Positions 1 to 7,334 of a stretch of 64,000 nucleotides of DNA are shown one piece after another; positions within the stretch are counted from its first letter, which is position 1; the number at the start of each line of letters is the position of its first letter. Source of the stretch: Caryophanales bacterium (GTDB taxonomy: Bacteria > Bacillota > Bacilli > CAJFEE01). Position numbers and translations under genes: made by a program. Location of the stretch: positions 1 through 64,000 of the forward strand of contig JAQSYP010000011.1 of the NCBI GenBank assembly GCA_029256085.1. The letters are read 5' to 3'. A model generated the notes under the pieces. The model saw only the letters and a list, made by a program, of their open reading frames with translations. It ran no database searches and was not told where the DNA came from.

Positions 1-14
1 TTAAGGCAAAATTA

Positions 15-47
15 AAAATGAGTCCGGTACAATACCGAACTCATTTT
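15..47. terminator. Intrinsic terminator-like hairpin at window edge
   Basis: AAAATGAGT-C-CGGTA and TACCG-A-ACTCATTTT form a long stem with loop CAA and one C/A mismatch. A-rich and T-rich flanks let it work on either strand. It probably ends a gene lying to the left of the window. Confidence 0.7.
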
Positions 48-164
48 ATCCAAGCTGCCTAATGAAATAACCGTGTCTAACTTTTAGGGGTCACTTCACT
101 AATTTACTGAAAGCTAGTTAGGGTAGGTAAGGGTTTTTAGGATATCAATCGTATGCTAATATAT

Positions 165-198
165 AAACATATAGGATTTTTTCTATATGTTTTTTTTT
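165..198 (+). terminator. Terminator-like hairpin upstream of the PhnA-like gene
   Basis: AAACATATAG pairs with CTATATGTTT and is followed by a run of about ten T. No gene is visible just upstream, so it either ends a leader transcript or attenuates the PhnA-like gene starting at 232. Confidence 0.5.
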
Positions 199-231
199 GA
201 AAAAAATAATAATGAATTGAGGAAATAGATT

Positions 232-564
232 ATGATAAATTTACCAAACTGTCCTAAATGTAATTCAGGTTATACATATGAAGATGGAACTAATTTCGTT
301 TGTCCGGAATGTGGGAATGAATGGACTTTAGATTCTACCATTGAAGAAACTAAAGTAGTAAAGGATTCTAATGGTAATATCCTTAATGATGGAGATTCAG
401 TAACTGTTATTAAAGATCTTAAAGTAAAAGGGAGTTCTTCAGTATTAAAAATGGGAACTAAAGTTAAAAGTATTCGCTTAGTTGAAGGTGATCATGATAT
501 AGATTGTAAAATAGACGGATTTGGTGCAATGAAATTAAAGTCGGAGTTTGTAAAGAAGATATGA
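232..564 (+). CDS. PhnA/YjdM-family zinc-ribbon protein
   Basis: This 110-residue protein has the PhnA/YjdM layout. An N-terminal zinc ribbon (CPKC near residue 7 and CPEC near residue 24) is followed by an SH3-like PhnA domain with [20 protein letters not shown] and the closing [21 protein letters not shown] block. The family is often labelled alkylphosphonate utilisation protein, but it is not part of the C-P lyase and its real role is unclear. The start has a GAGGAAA ribosome binding site. Its stop overlaps the next gene's start in an ATGA, so the two are probably co-translated. Confidence 0.88.
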   Translation: MINLPNCPKCNSGYTYEDGTNFVCPECGNEWTLDSTIEETKVVKDSNGNILNDGDSVTVIKDLKVKGSSSVLKMGTKVKSIRLVEGDHDIDCKIDGFGAMKLKSEFVKKI

Positions 565-1025
565 TGAAGATAGTTAGCATAAGAGAAAATCCAGAATATA
601 AACAAGAAGCAATCAAATATATACAAAGTAAATGGGCAAGTGAAAATAGTTTAATGGTTTATGAAGACTGTATTGAGAATTCCATAAAAACAGAATCTTT
701 ACTTCCGCAATGGTATGTATTATTTGTTGACAACACTATTGTTGGATGTGCAGGATTAATTACAAATGATTTTATTAGTAGAATGGATTTGTATCCATGG
801 TTATGCGCTCTTTATATAGAGGAGGAATATCGTGGTAAAAGTTTAGGTTCTAATCTACTCTCTAGAATTCGGGGTGATGCTGCATCTCTAGGGTTCAAAA
901 AGTTATATTTATGTACAGACCATGTAGGATACTATGAAAAATATGGTTATAATTTTATTGGAATAGGTTATCATCCATGGGGAGAGAGTTCAAGAATTTA
1001 CGAAATTGATACAAATAAAAGCTAG
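561..1025 (+). CDS. GNAT-family N-acetyltransferase
   Basis: A 154-residue single-domain GNAT protein. The acetyl-CoA-binding motif A is seen as [21 protein letters not shown] around residues 85-105 (R/Q-x-x-G-x-G/S type), followed by the motif-B region [20 protein letters not shown]. The substrate cannot be predicted. It overlaps the PhnA-like gene by four bases (ATGA) with only a weak ribosome binding site of its own, which suggests translational coupling. Its stop codon lies inside the terminator hairpin at 1017-1042. Confidence 0.88.
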   Translation: MMKIVSIRENPEYKQEAIKYIQSKWASENSLMVYEDCIENSIKTESLLPQWYVLFVDNTIVGCAGLITNDFISRMDLYPWLCALYIEEEYRGKSLGSNLLSRIRGDAASLGFKKLYLCTDHVGYYEKYGYNFIGIGYHPWGESSRIYEIDTNKS

Positions 1026-1042
1026 GCATTACGCCTAGCTTA
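1017..1042. terminator. Bidirectional terminator between GNAT and antiporter genes
   Basis: AAGCTAGGC and GCCTAGCTT form a perfect stem around ATTAC. It lies between two convergent genes and contains the TAG stop of the acetyltransferase. Confidence 0.8.
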
Positions 1043-2620
1043 TTAATGTTCTTCTTCTAGTTTTGAAAGCTCGTTTATAATTTGGTCTTGTTCCCCGTAA
1101 GCAACTTCTGTAGAAATTATATCTTCTTTTAATAGTTTATCAATTGCTTCATGTTCAGCATACAATGAGTGTTTTAGTAGTATAGTCTGCTGTTTATTTT
1201 TAAGTTCAGGATACTTTTGAAACAATTGTTCAATCTCGTTCTGTAATTTATTAAGTCTAAGTTCATGTTGCGCAATTATTTCCTTGGAAACGGGTTCAGT
1301 TATAAATAAGTTCTTTTTAACTTTATTTATTTCAGAGATAGCTACTTCCGACCTATGTCCTTGCGCTAGAAGTTGCTCATATTCTATAAACCCTTCTTCT
1401 TTTTGATTAACTCCCAAGTATGCTAATAAAGGTTTAATAGATAATCCTTGGATAACTAATGAAAATAAAACTACGCTAAACGCAAAGATTAGAATTTCTT
1501 CCCGCCCATTAAAATTTCTCGGTAAACTCAAAACTAATGCAATAGAAAGTGATCCTTTTAATCCACCCCAATTTATAATATGTTTCCATGGATTTGGAAA
1601 CCCTTTAATAAAAAATAGGCTAGTATATACTGCAAAGCTTCTAGCAATTAAAACAATAAGCAATGCTATTAATATTAACCCCCATTTATCTGAAATATGT
1701 ATTACTTTTATTTCTAAACCAACCATTAAAAAGACTAGAGAATTTGCAAGTAATGCAGCTACATCCCAAAAGTTATTAATATTTAGTTTAGTCGTAGGAC
1801 TCATACCTATTTTTGCACCATAATTTCCAAATATAAGAGCTGCAACAACAACTGCAATAACTCCTGAAGCATGAACACTTTCAGCAAGTAAGAATGAGCC
1901 GTAAAATAGTATGATACTAAAAATAATTTCTAAAGGATAGTCATCAAAGTATTTTGTCAGTATTGAAAATCCATATCCGAGTGCTCCACCTATTATTAAA
2001 CCTAAAGAGATAACTTTAATAAATTCAAATAAACCAGAGGCGATACCACTAAAACCTGCATCAATATAGGATAAGAGATAAAACGCAGATATTTTAAATA
2101 AAACAACCGCTAATCCATCATTAAATAAACTCTCGCCTTCAATAACTGTAGCAAGCTTTTTATTAACCCCAACGCTTTTAAAAATTGACAACACGCTTAC
2201 TGGATCAGTTGCACTCATTAATGCAGCAAATACAAAGGCGGCGGGAATTGAGAAATTTAAAAGCCAGATTGATGAAAAGCCGATAATAATAAAAGATAAA
2301 AGCGTACCTCCGAAAGCCAAAGCAAGAATAGGATTCTTATTTTCTCTTAAATGAGAGAATGGGAGCTTTAACGAGGCTTCACCTAATAATGCTGGTAGAA
2401 AAATTGTAATAATAACAAAGTTGAAAACTTCTCCCTCAGTAATAAATCTTTTTAAAGGCTCTAATGCTGGAATATTAACAAGCCCGATGATAGCACCTAC
2501 TATTACAAGTGCAATTGGATAGGGTTGTCTAAATTTCTTAGATATTGCAGTAATGCCAGCAGCTATCATAACAAGGATTAGACCAAGTTCGAATGTATGA
2601 TGTAAATCTAAATCATGCAT
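1043..2620 (-). CDS. CPA1-family Na+/H+ antiporter (NhaP-like)
   Basis: A membrane protein of about 525 residues with roughly 12-13 hydrophobic segments through residue 400, then a soluble charged tail of about 125 residues. The CPA1 core is visible as FAALMSATDPVSVLSIFK around residues 132-150, with the ion-binding Asp of the family, and as EGESLFNDGLAVVLFK around residues 160-178. It should exchange cytoplasmic Na+ or K+ for protons and help pH and salt homeostasis. I prefer the ATG at 2620 over the TTG at 2623, because GGGAGTG is better spaced to it. It is transcribed alone and ends at the shared terminator. Confidence 0.92.
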   Translation of the reverse strand: MHDLDLHHTFELGLILVMIAAGITAISKKFRQPYPIALVIVGAIIGLVNIPALEPLKRFITEGEVFNFVIITIFLPALLGEASLKLPFSHLRENKNPILALAFGGTLLSFIIIGFSSIWLLNFSIPAAFVFAALMSATDPVSVLSIFKSVGVNKKLATVIEGESLFNDGLAVVLFKISAFYLLSYIDAGFSGIASGLFEFIKVISLGLIIGGALGYGFSILTKYFDDYPLEIIFSIILFYGSFLLAESVHASGVIAVVVAALIFGNYGAKIGMSPTTKLNINNFWDVAALLANSLVFLMVGLEIKVIHISDKWGLILIALLIVLIARSFAVYTSLFFIKGFPNPWKHIINWGGLKGSLSIALVLSLPRNFNGREEILIFAFSVVLFSLVIQGLSIKPLLAYLGVNQKEEGFIEYEQLLAQGHRSEVAISEINKVKKNLFITEPVSKEIIAQHELRLNKLQNEIEQLFQKYPELKNKQQTILLKHSLYAEHEAIDKLLKEDIISTEVAYGEQDQIINELSKLEEEH

Positions 2621-2623
2621 CAA

Positions 2624-3032
2624 ATCACTCCCACTATAAATTTAATTAAACGATACTATTACTATTATGTAATTAAGTAACACCAAATGAAAGTAATAAG
2701 GGTAACTTCTAAAAGACAAGTGCCAATCTTAATAGAATACTTTATTATTACTTAATAATTTTTTTAAGTTTATTTTATGAGAAAAGCATGTCGTAATACC
2801 TATAAAAAACTAGAATTTAGAAGTTTGACTATAGTCTTATAGAGTATAAATGACTATATAAGAACAATGCTATAGTAGTGTTTTTAGAAAAACTAGGTAA
2901 AAAGGTTTATAACTTACTGTTTAGGAATATCCAGTAGTTTAAAAAATATAAGCCTAATGTCGCATTCTTTTTCTACAATAATAATCTTATAATAAGGACA
3001 AGAGATTAGTCGGAGAAGTAATTATATACGAT
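2624..3032. other. 409-bp AT-rich intergenic region, leader promoter zone
   Basis: There is no convincing ORF here. It must hold the antiporter promoter (leftward) and the promoter for the riboswitch-led Tad operon (rightward). The best rightward -10 is TATAAT at 2988-2993, with no good -35 at the right spacing. A 10-bp palindrome GACTATAGTC lies at 2827-2836. Nothing else is recognisable. Confidence 0.4.
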
Positions 3033-3131
3033 CTATTTCTCGATAAAGGCAAAGCTAATGAAAATTAGTGACGCAAAACTAAAGGGGCTACGGTGCATTG
3101 CACTACGCCAGCCAGTTACCGAAGGATATAG
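3033..3131 (+). promoter_or_regulatory. Cyclic di-GMP-I (GEMM-I) riboswitch upstream of the Tad operon
   Basis: The class I c-di-GMP aptamer signature is present in order: GGCAAAGC, a short GAAA-capped hairpin at about 3052-3069, GACGCAAA at 3070-3077, a P3 stem region closing with CTACG, then GCCAGCCAGTTACCGA at 3108-3122. A closing stem P1 can form between 3033-3042 and 3120-3131. A strong terminator follows at 3200-3231, ahead of the first gene of the pilus operon. Known members bind c-di-GMP and control adhesion and motility genes. The direction of control is inferred rather than seen. Confidence 0.93.
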
Positions 3132-3134
3132 GGT

Positions 3135-3194
3135 GTCAATAATAATATTCCGTTATGCTGTAGAACTAAGCCTACTAGAATATTAGATATTGAC
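3135..3194 (+). other. Long hairpin between riboswitch aptamer and terminator
   Basis: The 16 bases at 3135-3150 (GTCAATA...ATATTC) pair almost perfectly with 3178-3194 (GAATATTA...TTGAC). The hairpin would bring the aptamer's 3' edge next to the terminator, so it is probably part of the expression platform. Confidence 0.6.
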
Positions 3195-3199
3195 TTATT

Positions 3200-3231
3200 A
3201 ACCCCCCTTTCGGTAAAGGCGGGGTTATTTT
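3200..3231 (+). terminator. Riboswitch-controlled terminator before the Tad operon
   Basis: AACCCCCCTTT and AAAGGCGGGGTT form an 11-bp stem with one bulge and a CGGT loop, followed by ATTTTAATT. The loop side TTCGGTAA (3209-3216) is the exact complement of TTACCGAA (3116-3123) in the aptamer, giving a plausible antiterminator pairing. Confidence 0.8.
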
Positions 3232-3252
3232 AATTAAACTGGAGGTGGAAAA

Positions 3253-3597
3253 TTGAAGCTAGTAAACCTGAGTAACGAGAGAGTAATTGCCGAGAAACTA
3301 GAAGGCGCTTATCATTTCTTTCAACGATTAAAAGGATTGATGTTTACAGAAAGTCTCGGCTCAAGAACTGGTTTACACATAAAACCCTGCCGGTCCATTC
3401 ACACGTTCTTTATGAGTTATTCTATTGATGTTCTATATGTAAACAATCAGAATATAGTAATTGCTATTGATGAGAGACTTGAACCTGGGAGAGTGGGCAA
3501 GCTTTATGCTGATGCCACGTCCGTTATAGAGTTACCTGCTGGAACGGTAGAGGAGACAGGTACATGTATTGGGAACGAGTTACATTTTGAGAACTGA
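3253..3597 (+). CDS. DUF192 family protein, first gene of the Tad operon
   Basis: A 114-residue DUF192 (COG1430-type) protein. The family core is seen as FFQRLKGLMFTESL around residues 22-35, the HIKPCRSIHTFFMSYSIDVLYVN block around 42-65 and VIELPAGTVEETG near 91-103. Function is not established, but DUF192 genes recur in Tad loci. It begins with TTG at 3253 behind a strong GGAGGTGG site. No signal peptide is evident with this start. It directly follows the c-di-GMP riboswitch terminator and lies 40 bp before flp, so it should share the riboswitch control. Confidence 0.88.
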   Translation: MKLVNLSNERVIAEKLEGAYHFFQRLKGLMFTESLGSRTGLHIKPCRSIHTFFMSYSIDVLYVNNQNIVIAIDERLEPGRVGKLYADATSVIELPAGTVEETGTCIGNELHFEN

Positions 3598-3637
3598 CAA
3601 AAATTTCATATAAAAGAAAATTTAGGGAGGAATTTAA

Positions 3638-3823
3638 ATGTTAAATAAGTTAAAAGGATTAGTTGTGGAAGAAAAAGGTCAAGGTATGACTGAATATGGG
3701 CTAGTACTTGGAATTATAGCGGTAGCAGTAGTTGGTTCATTAGCACTATTACGTGGTGAAATTATAACTATGTTTACTAACGTTGTAAACTCAGTAACAG
3801 GACAAGATACAGGTACTAACTAA
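3638..3823 (+). CDS. flp: Flp-family type IVb pilin
   Basis: A 61-residue Flp prepilin, the major pilus subunit. The short leader ends in EEKG14, followed by the class IVb motif QGMTEYGLVLG. Cleavage after Gly14 puts Glu at +5 and Tyr at +6, as required by TadV-type prepilin peptidases. A single hydrophobic helix fills residues 20-41, then a short Gly/Thr-rich tail. The ribosome binding site is AGGGAGGAA. A strong intrinsic terminator follows at once (3850-3882), which would make pilin mRNA more abundant than the downstream machinery genes. Confidence 0.95.
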   Translation: MLNKLKGLVVEEKGQGMTEYGLVLGIIAVAVVGSLALLRGEIITMFTNVVNSVTGQDTGTN

Positions 3824-3849
3824 TATCAATTCAATTTTTTAGTCAAGTC

Positions 3850-3882
3850 AAAGCCTTACGTACAAGTACGTGGGGCTTTTTT
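3850..3882 (+). terminator. Intra-operon terminator after flp
   Basis: AAGCC-TT-ACGTAC and GTACGT-GG-GGCTT pair across an AA loop, followed by TTTTTT. It lies between flp and the peptidase gene, so partial read-through would set a high pilin-to-assembly-protein ratio. Confidence 0.85.
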
Positions 3883-3926
3883 CAAAGAATCAGCTTAGAA
3901 AATTAGGTTTATTGTGAGGGATTGTA

Positions 3927-4445
3927 ATGATTCTACTCGATATTTTACTTTTTACTGTATTAATAATTTGCATCATCACTGATATAAAGGTTAGGAAAAT
4001 TTATAACAAAGTTATACTACCTTCACTATTAATCTCAATAACAATTCATTTGTTTAATTCAGGGTTATTAGGACTAATAGATTCGTTAAAGGGGGTTTTA
4101 GTTGGGCTAGGAGTACTTATTTTACCTTACTTTCTAGGTGGTATGGGAGCTGGAGACGTAAAGCTTCTCGCTTTGATTGGAGCAATTAAAGGATCAGGTT
4201 TTGTACTTGTAACCTCAATATATATGGCACTATTTGGAGGACTTATGGCGATTGCCTTTTTATTGTTCCAAAAGGGTGTATTTCAAAAATTGAAAATAAT
4301 AATATATTCAATTTGTGGAGTTAGGTTTGGTATTAAAATCCCCCTTGCTATTAGTAAAGAAAGAAAGGCGACGTTACCCTACGGAGTAGCTATTGCAGCA
4401 GGCGCATTTATGAGTCTATGGTTGAAAGGGGTGTTGTTCATATGA
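3927..4445 (+). CDS. cpaA: A24-family prepilin peptidase (CpaA/TadV)
   Basis: A 172-residue polytopic membrane aspartic protease. The two catalytic aspartates are visible: one in IITDIKVRKIYN near residues 15-27 and one in the GxGD motif GGMGAGDVKLLALIGA near residues 71-86. It should cleave the leaders of Flp and the TadE-type pseudopilin at the inner leaflet. It lacks the N-terminal methyltransferase domain of PilD/ComC, as is usual for TadV. A GAGGGA site precedes the ATG. Its stop overlaps the next start in ATGA at 4442-4445. Confidence 0.92.
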   Translation: MILLDILLFTVLIICIITDIKVRKIYNKVILPSLLISITIHLFNSGLLGLIDSLKGVLVGLGVLILPYFLGGMGAGDVKLLALIGAIKGSGFVLVTSIYMALFGGLMAIAFLLFQKGVFQKLKIIIYSICGVRFGIKIPLAISKERKATLPYGVAIAAGAFMSLWLKGVLFI

Positions 4446-4825
4446 TTAGGAAAGAAAGTGGACAATCCCTTGTAGAAACCGCATTGGTAATACCAATCCT
4501 ATTAATTTTACTTGTTGGAATAATAGACGTTGGTAGATTGCTCTATTTTTATTCTCACATTCACCTTGCAACGCAAGAAACGGTAAGAATAGGCGGATTA
4601 GGTAAAAGTGATAATGAAATAATACTATTTGCAAAGGATTATATTAATTTTGAAAAACCTGAACTGTTAAATATTACAATTACTCCGACAGAATCCACAC
4701 GTGTTTCAGGAGAATATTTAACCGTTGAGTTGAGATATCCGTTTGAAGCTATAACGCCAATGATTGATAAACTAATACCAGGGCCACTTCAGGTTAAAGC
4801 TGACTCGACAATTCGGGTGGAATGA
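4442..4825 (+). CDS. tadE: TadE-like pseudopilin
   Basis: A 127-residue TadE-family protein. The N-terminus carries a prepilin-like site, KESG|QSLVE, with Glu at +5, followed by a hydrophobic helix (ALVIPILLILLVGIIDVGRLLYFY). TadE proteins are processed by TadV and act as minor pseudopilins in pilus assembly. I start it at ATG 4442, with AAAGGGGTG just upstream and an ATGA overlap with the peptidase gene. An upstream in-frame ATG at 4418 lacks a ribosome binding site and lies inside the peptidase gene. Confidence 0.9.
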   Translation: MIRKESGQSLVETALVIPILLILLVGIIDVGRLLYFYSHIHLATQETVRIGGLGKSDNEIILFAKDYINFEKPELLNITITPTESTRVSGEYLTVELRYPFEAITPMIDKLIPGPLQVKADSTIRVE

Positions 4826-4835
4826 GGATTTTATT

Positions 4836-5750
4836 ATGGAAAAGTTGAAAAATCTAATTCTCAAAGAGAATGGTAATTCTTTGATACTCATGGCTTTTAG
4901 TATGATAGGGTTACTATTAGCAGCAGGTATCGCAATTGATGGTGGAACTATTTATATGACAAAGAGTGAGCTTCAAAAAGTTGCGAATGCATCTGTGTTA
5001 TCTGGGGCTCAAGAATTAGTAAACAATGATACTCGTGTAACAGATATAGTTAATGAAGTTGTTAGCAAACATGGTAAAGATATTAAAATAGTAAACTTGC
5101 AGATAGACATTAATAGAAAAGTAACTATAAAGCTTGAGAAAGAAGTAACTCTAGCTTTTATGAGTATAATTGGAAATGAAACAGCAACAATAGATGCCAA
5201 TGCAGCAGCAGAACTTGGAATAATGGGTAGAGCTACTGGAGCAGTGCCTCTAGGTATTGATGAGAACATTCAGTTAGATTTCTACAAAGAGTATAAATTA
5301 AAAGTTGACTCATCAGGAGTTGAATATGGGAACTTTGGAGTTCTTGCTCTAGGTGAGGTAGGTGCAAAAACATATGAGTACAATTTGCGTAATGGTTATG
5401 ATAAAGAGTTGAAAGTAGGAGATGTATTAGATACTCAAACAGGAAATGTTGCGGGTAAAACCAGAAGTGTAATAGATGAGAGAGTAAATGGGTGCTATGA
5501 AAATCCGAGAGACGTAAATTTAAGAAACTGTTCAAGAGTTGTTTTAATACCAGTATATACACCAGAAAAAATAGACCAAAATCAACTGAAACAAGTAAAA
5601 ATAAAGGGGTTTGCATATTTCTATATAACAAATCCTATGAGTTCTACAGATACATCTATAACAGGAATTTTTATTAAACGTACAGGTACAGGCTTCGAAG
5701 AACCAAATGCTAGTGACAGAGGTGCATTTAGCATTAGATTAACAGAGTAG
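4836..5750 (+). CDS. tadG: TadG-like pilus assembly protein (Tad domain)
   Basis: A 304-residue protein with an N-terminal Tad domain: a pilin-like hydrophobic helix NSLILMAFSMIGLLLAAGIAIDGG (about residues 14-37) followed by TIYMTKSELQKVANASVLSGAQEL, typical of TadG/TadE-G proteins. The rest is predicted extracytoplasmic. Position +5 after the Gly is Leu rather than Glu, so processing by the peptidase is doubtful. Family members are pseudopilin-like components that anchor or tip the pilus. It starts 10 bp after tadE with a GAGG site and runs straight into cpaB. Confidence 0.85.
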   Translation: MEKLKNLILKENGNSLILMAFSMIGLLLAAGIAIDGGTIYMTKSELQKVANASVLSGAQELVNNDTRVTDIVNEVVSKHGKDIKIVNLQIDINRKVTIKLEKEVTLAFMSIIGNETATIDANAAAELGIMGRATGAVPLGIDENIQLDFYKEYKLKVDSSGVEYGNFGVLALGEVGAKTYEYNLRNGYDKELKVGDVLDTQTGNVAGKTRSVIDERVNGCYENPRDVNLRNCSRVVLIPVYTPEKIDQNQLKQVKIKGFAYFYITNPMSSTDTSITGIFIKRTGTGFEEPNASDRGAFSIRLTE

Positions 5751-5759
5751 GTGAAAAAG

Positions 5760-6467
5760 ATGCGATCAAAACTAATTTTGATTATGGCTCTAGTTATGGG
5801 CAGTATAACAACTTTTCTATTTTTTAATTATATGAAGAAATTTGATGAGGCGAAAATTGTAAATCAGAATATGATTGATGTTGTTGTCGCCAATGGAAAA
5901 ATTCTAGAGAATGAAAGAATAACAAATGAAAAAATAAAGGTTATAAAAATACCAAGTAAAGGATTACATTCTCAGTCTATTAAAAACACAAATGAAGCTG
6001 TGGGCAAATATGCAACAGCAGAAATAGAATCAGGTGAAGTTTTACTAGGACACCGTATTAAGAGTTCAAAGGATGAAATTGTATTCGTTTCAAGAAAGAT
6101 TAAAGAGGGTTATCGTGGGGTTTCAGTAGGCGTGAATTTTATCCAATCAGTTTCAAATCTAATTGAACCAGGAGACACAGTAGATGTAATATCAAATGAA
6201 GTCCTTAAGGAAGGAAATAGAAATATTGTAAAGACCGTTCAAATACTATCAAATGTTAATGTCCTAGCTGTTGGAAGAAAGATGATAACTGTAAAAGAGG
6301 AAGAGGAAAAATACGCTGAATACTCATCTGTGACCTTAGAATTATTACCGGAAGACGCAATTAAAGTTGTAAATTTCTCGGAAAGAGGAAATATTCAATT
6401 AACAATTCACTCTAAAATAACTAACGCTGCAGGCTCCACTAAAACAACGGACTCTATGAAGGAATAA
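5760..6467 (+). CDS. cpaB: Flp pilus assembly protein CpaB/RcpC
   Basis: About 235 residues: one N-terminal membrane segment (LILIMALVMGSITTFLFFNYM), then a SAF-like domain (VVANGKILENERITNEKIKVIKIP ... EIESGEVLLGHRI) and an RcpC region (GYRGVSVGVN ... IEPGDTVDVI). In diderms CpaB works with the secretin. Here no secretin gene is present, as expected for a single membrane. I prefer ATG 5760, with AGGTG at 5749-5753 as ribosome binding site, over GTG 5751, which has none. It runs directly on from tadG. Confidence 0.88.
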   Translation: MRSKLILIMALVMGSITTFLFFNYMKKFDEAKIVNQNMIDVVVANGKILENERITNEKIKVIKIPSKGLHSQSIKNTNEAVGKYATAEIESGEVLLGHRIKSSKDEIVFVSRKIKEGYRGVSVGVNFIQSVSNLIEPGDTVDVISNEVLKEGNRNIVKTVQILSNVNVLAVGRKMITVKEEEEKYAEYSSVTLELLPEDAIKVVNFSERGNIQLTIHSKITNAAGSTKTTDSMKE

Positions 6468-6479
6468 GGAGGGATCCGT

Positions 6480-7334
6480 ATGACAACGACCTCTACTGAA
6501 GAAACTCAATCAAAAAAACAAAAGCGTGGAGAAATGCTTGCGGTATGTAGCGCAAAGGGTGGTATTGGTAGAACATCATTAACAGTAAATCTAGCGATAG
6601 CGCTTTTCAAAAAGAACATAAAAGTAAGTGTATTGGATGGAGATTTTCAATTTGGGGATGTTGGACTTGCAATGGACTTACAGTCTACTTTTACGATAAA
6701 GGACGTAATGGAAGAAATAGATAAACTAGATGGTTATTCACTTAGCAATTATCTTTGCAAACATGACTCAGGTGTAAAAGTATTACCCGCACCTGATAGA
6801 CCAGAGTATTCGGAGTTAGTTACAAAGGAAGGTCTAAATAGAGTCATCGATCTCCTTTTACAACAGAACGATTACTTATTAGTAGATACTGAAGTTGGAT
6901 TACAAGAAAAAACTATAGACTTCTTAGAGAAAGCAGATCAAATCTTATTAGTTACGAATCTAGAAATCGCTGCTTTGAAAAACACAAAACTAATGATAGA
7001 AACCATAGACTTACTAGGGTTTAGGGATAAATTACAGTTAATAATTAACAGGTCAACTATGGAAAGTGTTATTAATGCTGTAGAAGTTTCTGATATTCTT
7101 GGAATCAATGATCCAGTCTACATTCCAAACGATTTTCAAACAGCCTCACAAGCACTGAATTTAGGAATTCCTTTTGTTATTAACCAAGGAAAAACTGAAA
7201 TAGCAAAATCTGTTTATAAAATGGCAGAATTATTAACTTCTAGAAGAGATATTTCCTTGTTTAAACCAAAAGGGCCATCCGTTTTCTCTAAAATATTTGG
7301 ATTTAATCGCACAAAGGAGGGGACTAAAGAATGA
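6480..7334 (+). CDS. cpaE: MinD/ParA-like ATPase, CpaE/TadZ
   Basis: A 284-residue P-loop ATPase of the MinD/ParA class, the protein that positions the Tad machine in the cell. It shows a deviant Walker A loop KGGIGRTS (about residues 27-34), SVLDGDFQFGDVG and a Walker B-like LLVDTEVG. The signature Lys at the loop start is present, but the canonical second Lys of KGGxGKT is Arg. The receiver-like N-terminal domain of longer CpaE proteins is missing. The ribosome binding site is AGGAGGG, and the gene overlaps cpaF by ATGA. Confidence 0.88.
   Translation: MTTTSTEETQSKKQKRGEMLAVCSAKGGIGRTSLTVNLAIALFKKNIKVSVLDGDFQFGDVGLAMDLQSTFTIKDVMEEIDKLDGYSLSNYLCKHDSGVKVLPAPDRPEYSELVTKEGLNRVIDLLLQQNDYLLVDTEVGLQEKTIDFLEKADQILLVTNLEIAALKNTKLMIETIDLLGFRDKLQLIINRSTMESVINAVEVSDILGINDPVYIPNDFQTASQALNLGIPFVINQGKTEIAKSVYKMAELLTSRRDISLFKPKGPSVFSKIFGFNRTKEGTKE

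Noticed and set aside
2825-2850. SigA promoter TTGACT / TATAAA for the Tad leader
   Set aside because: The spacer is 14 bp and it lies 180 bp before the aptamer. A TATAAT at 2988 is a better candidate.
5233-5631. Minus-strand ORFs inside the TadG-like gene
   Set aside because: They are leucine/histidine-rich shadow frames with no ribosome binding site, opposite a gene with clear Tad-domain motifs.
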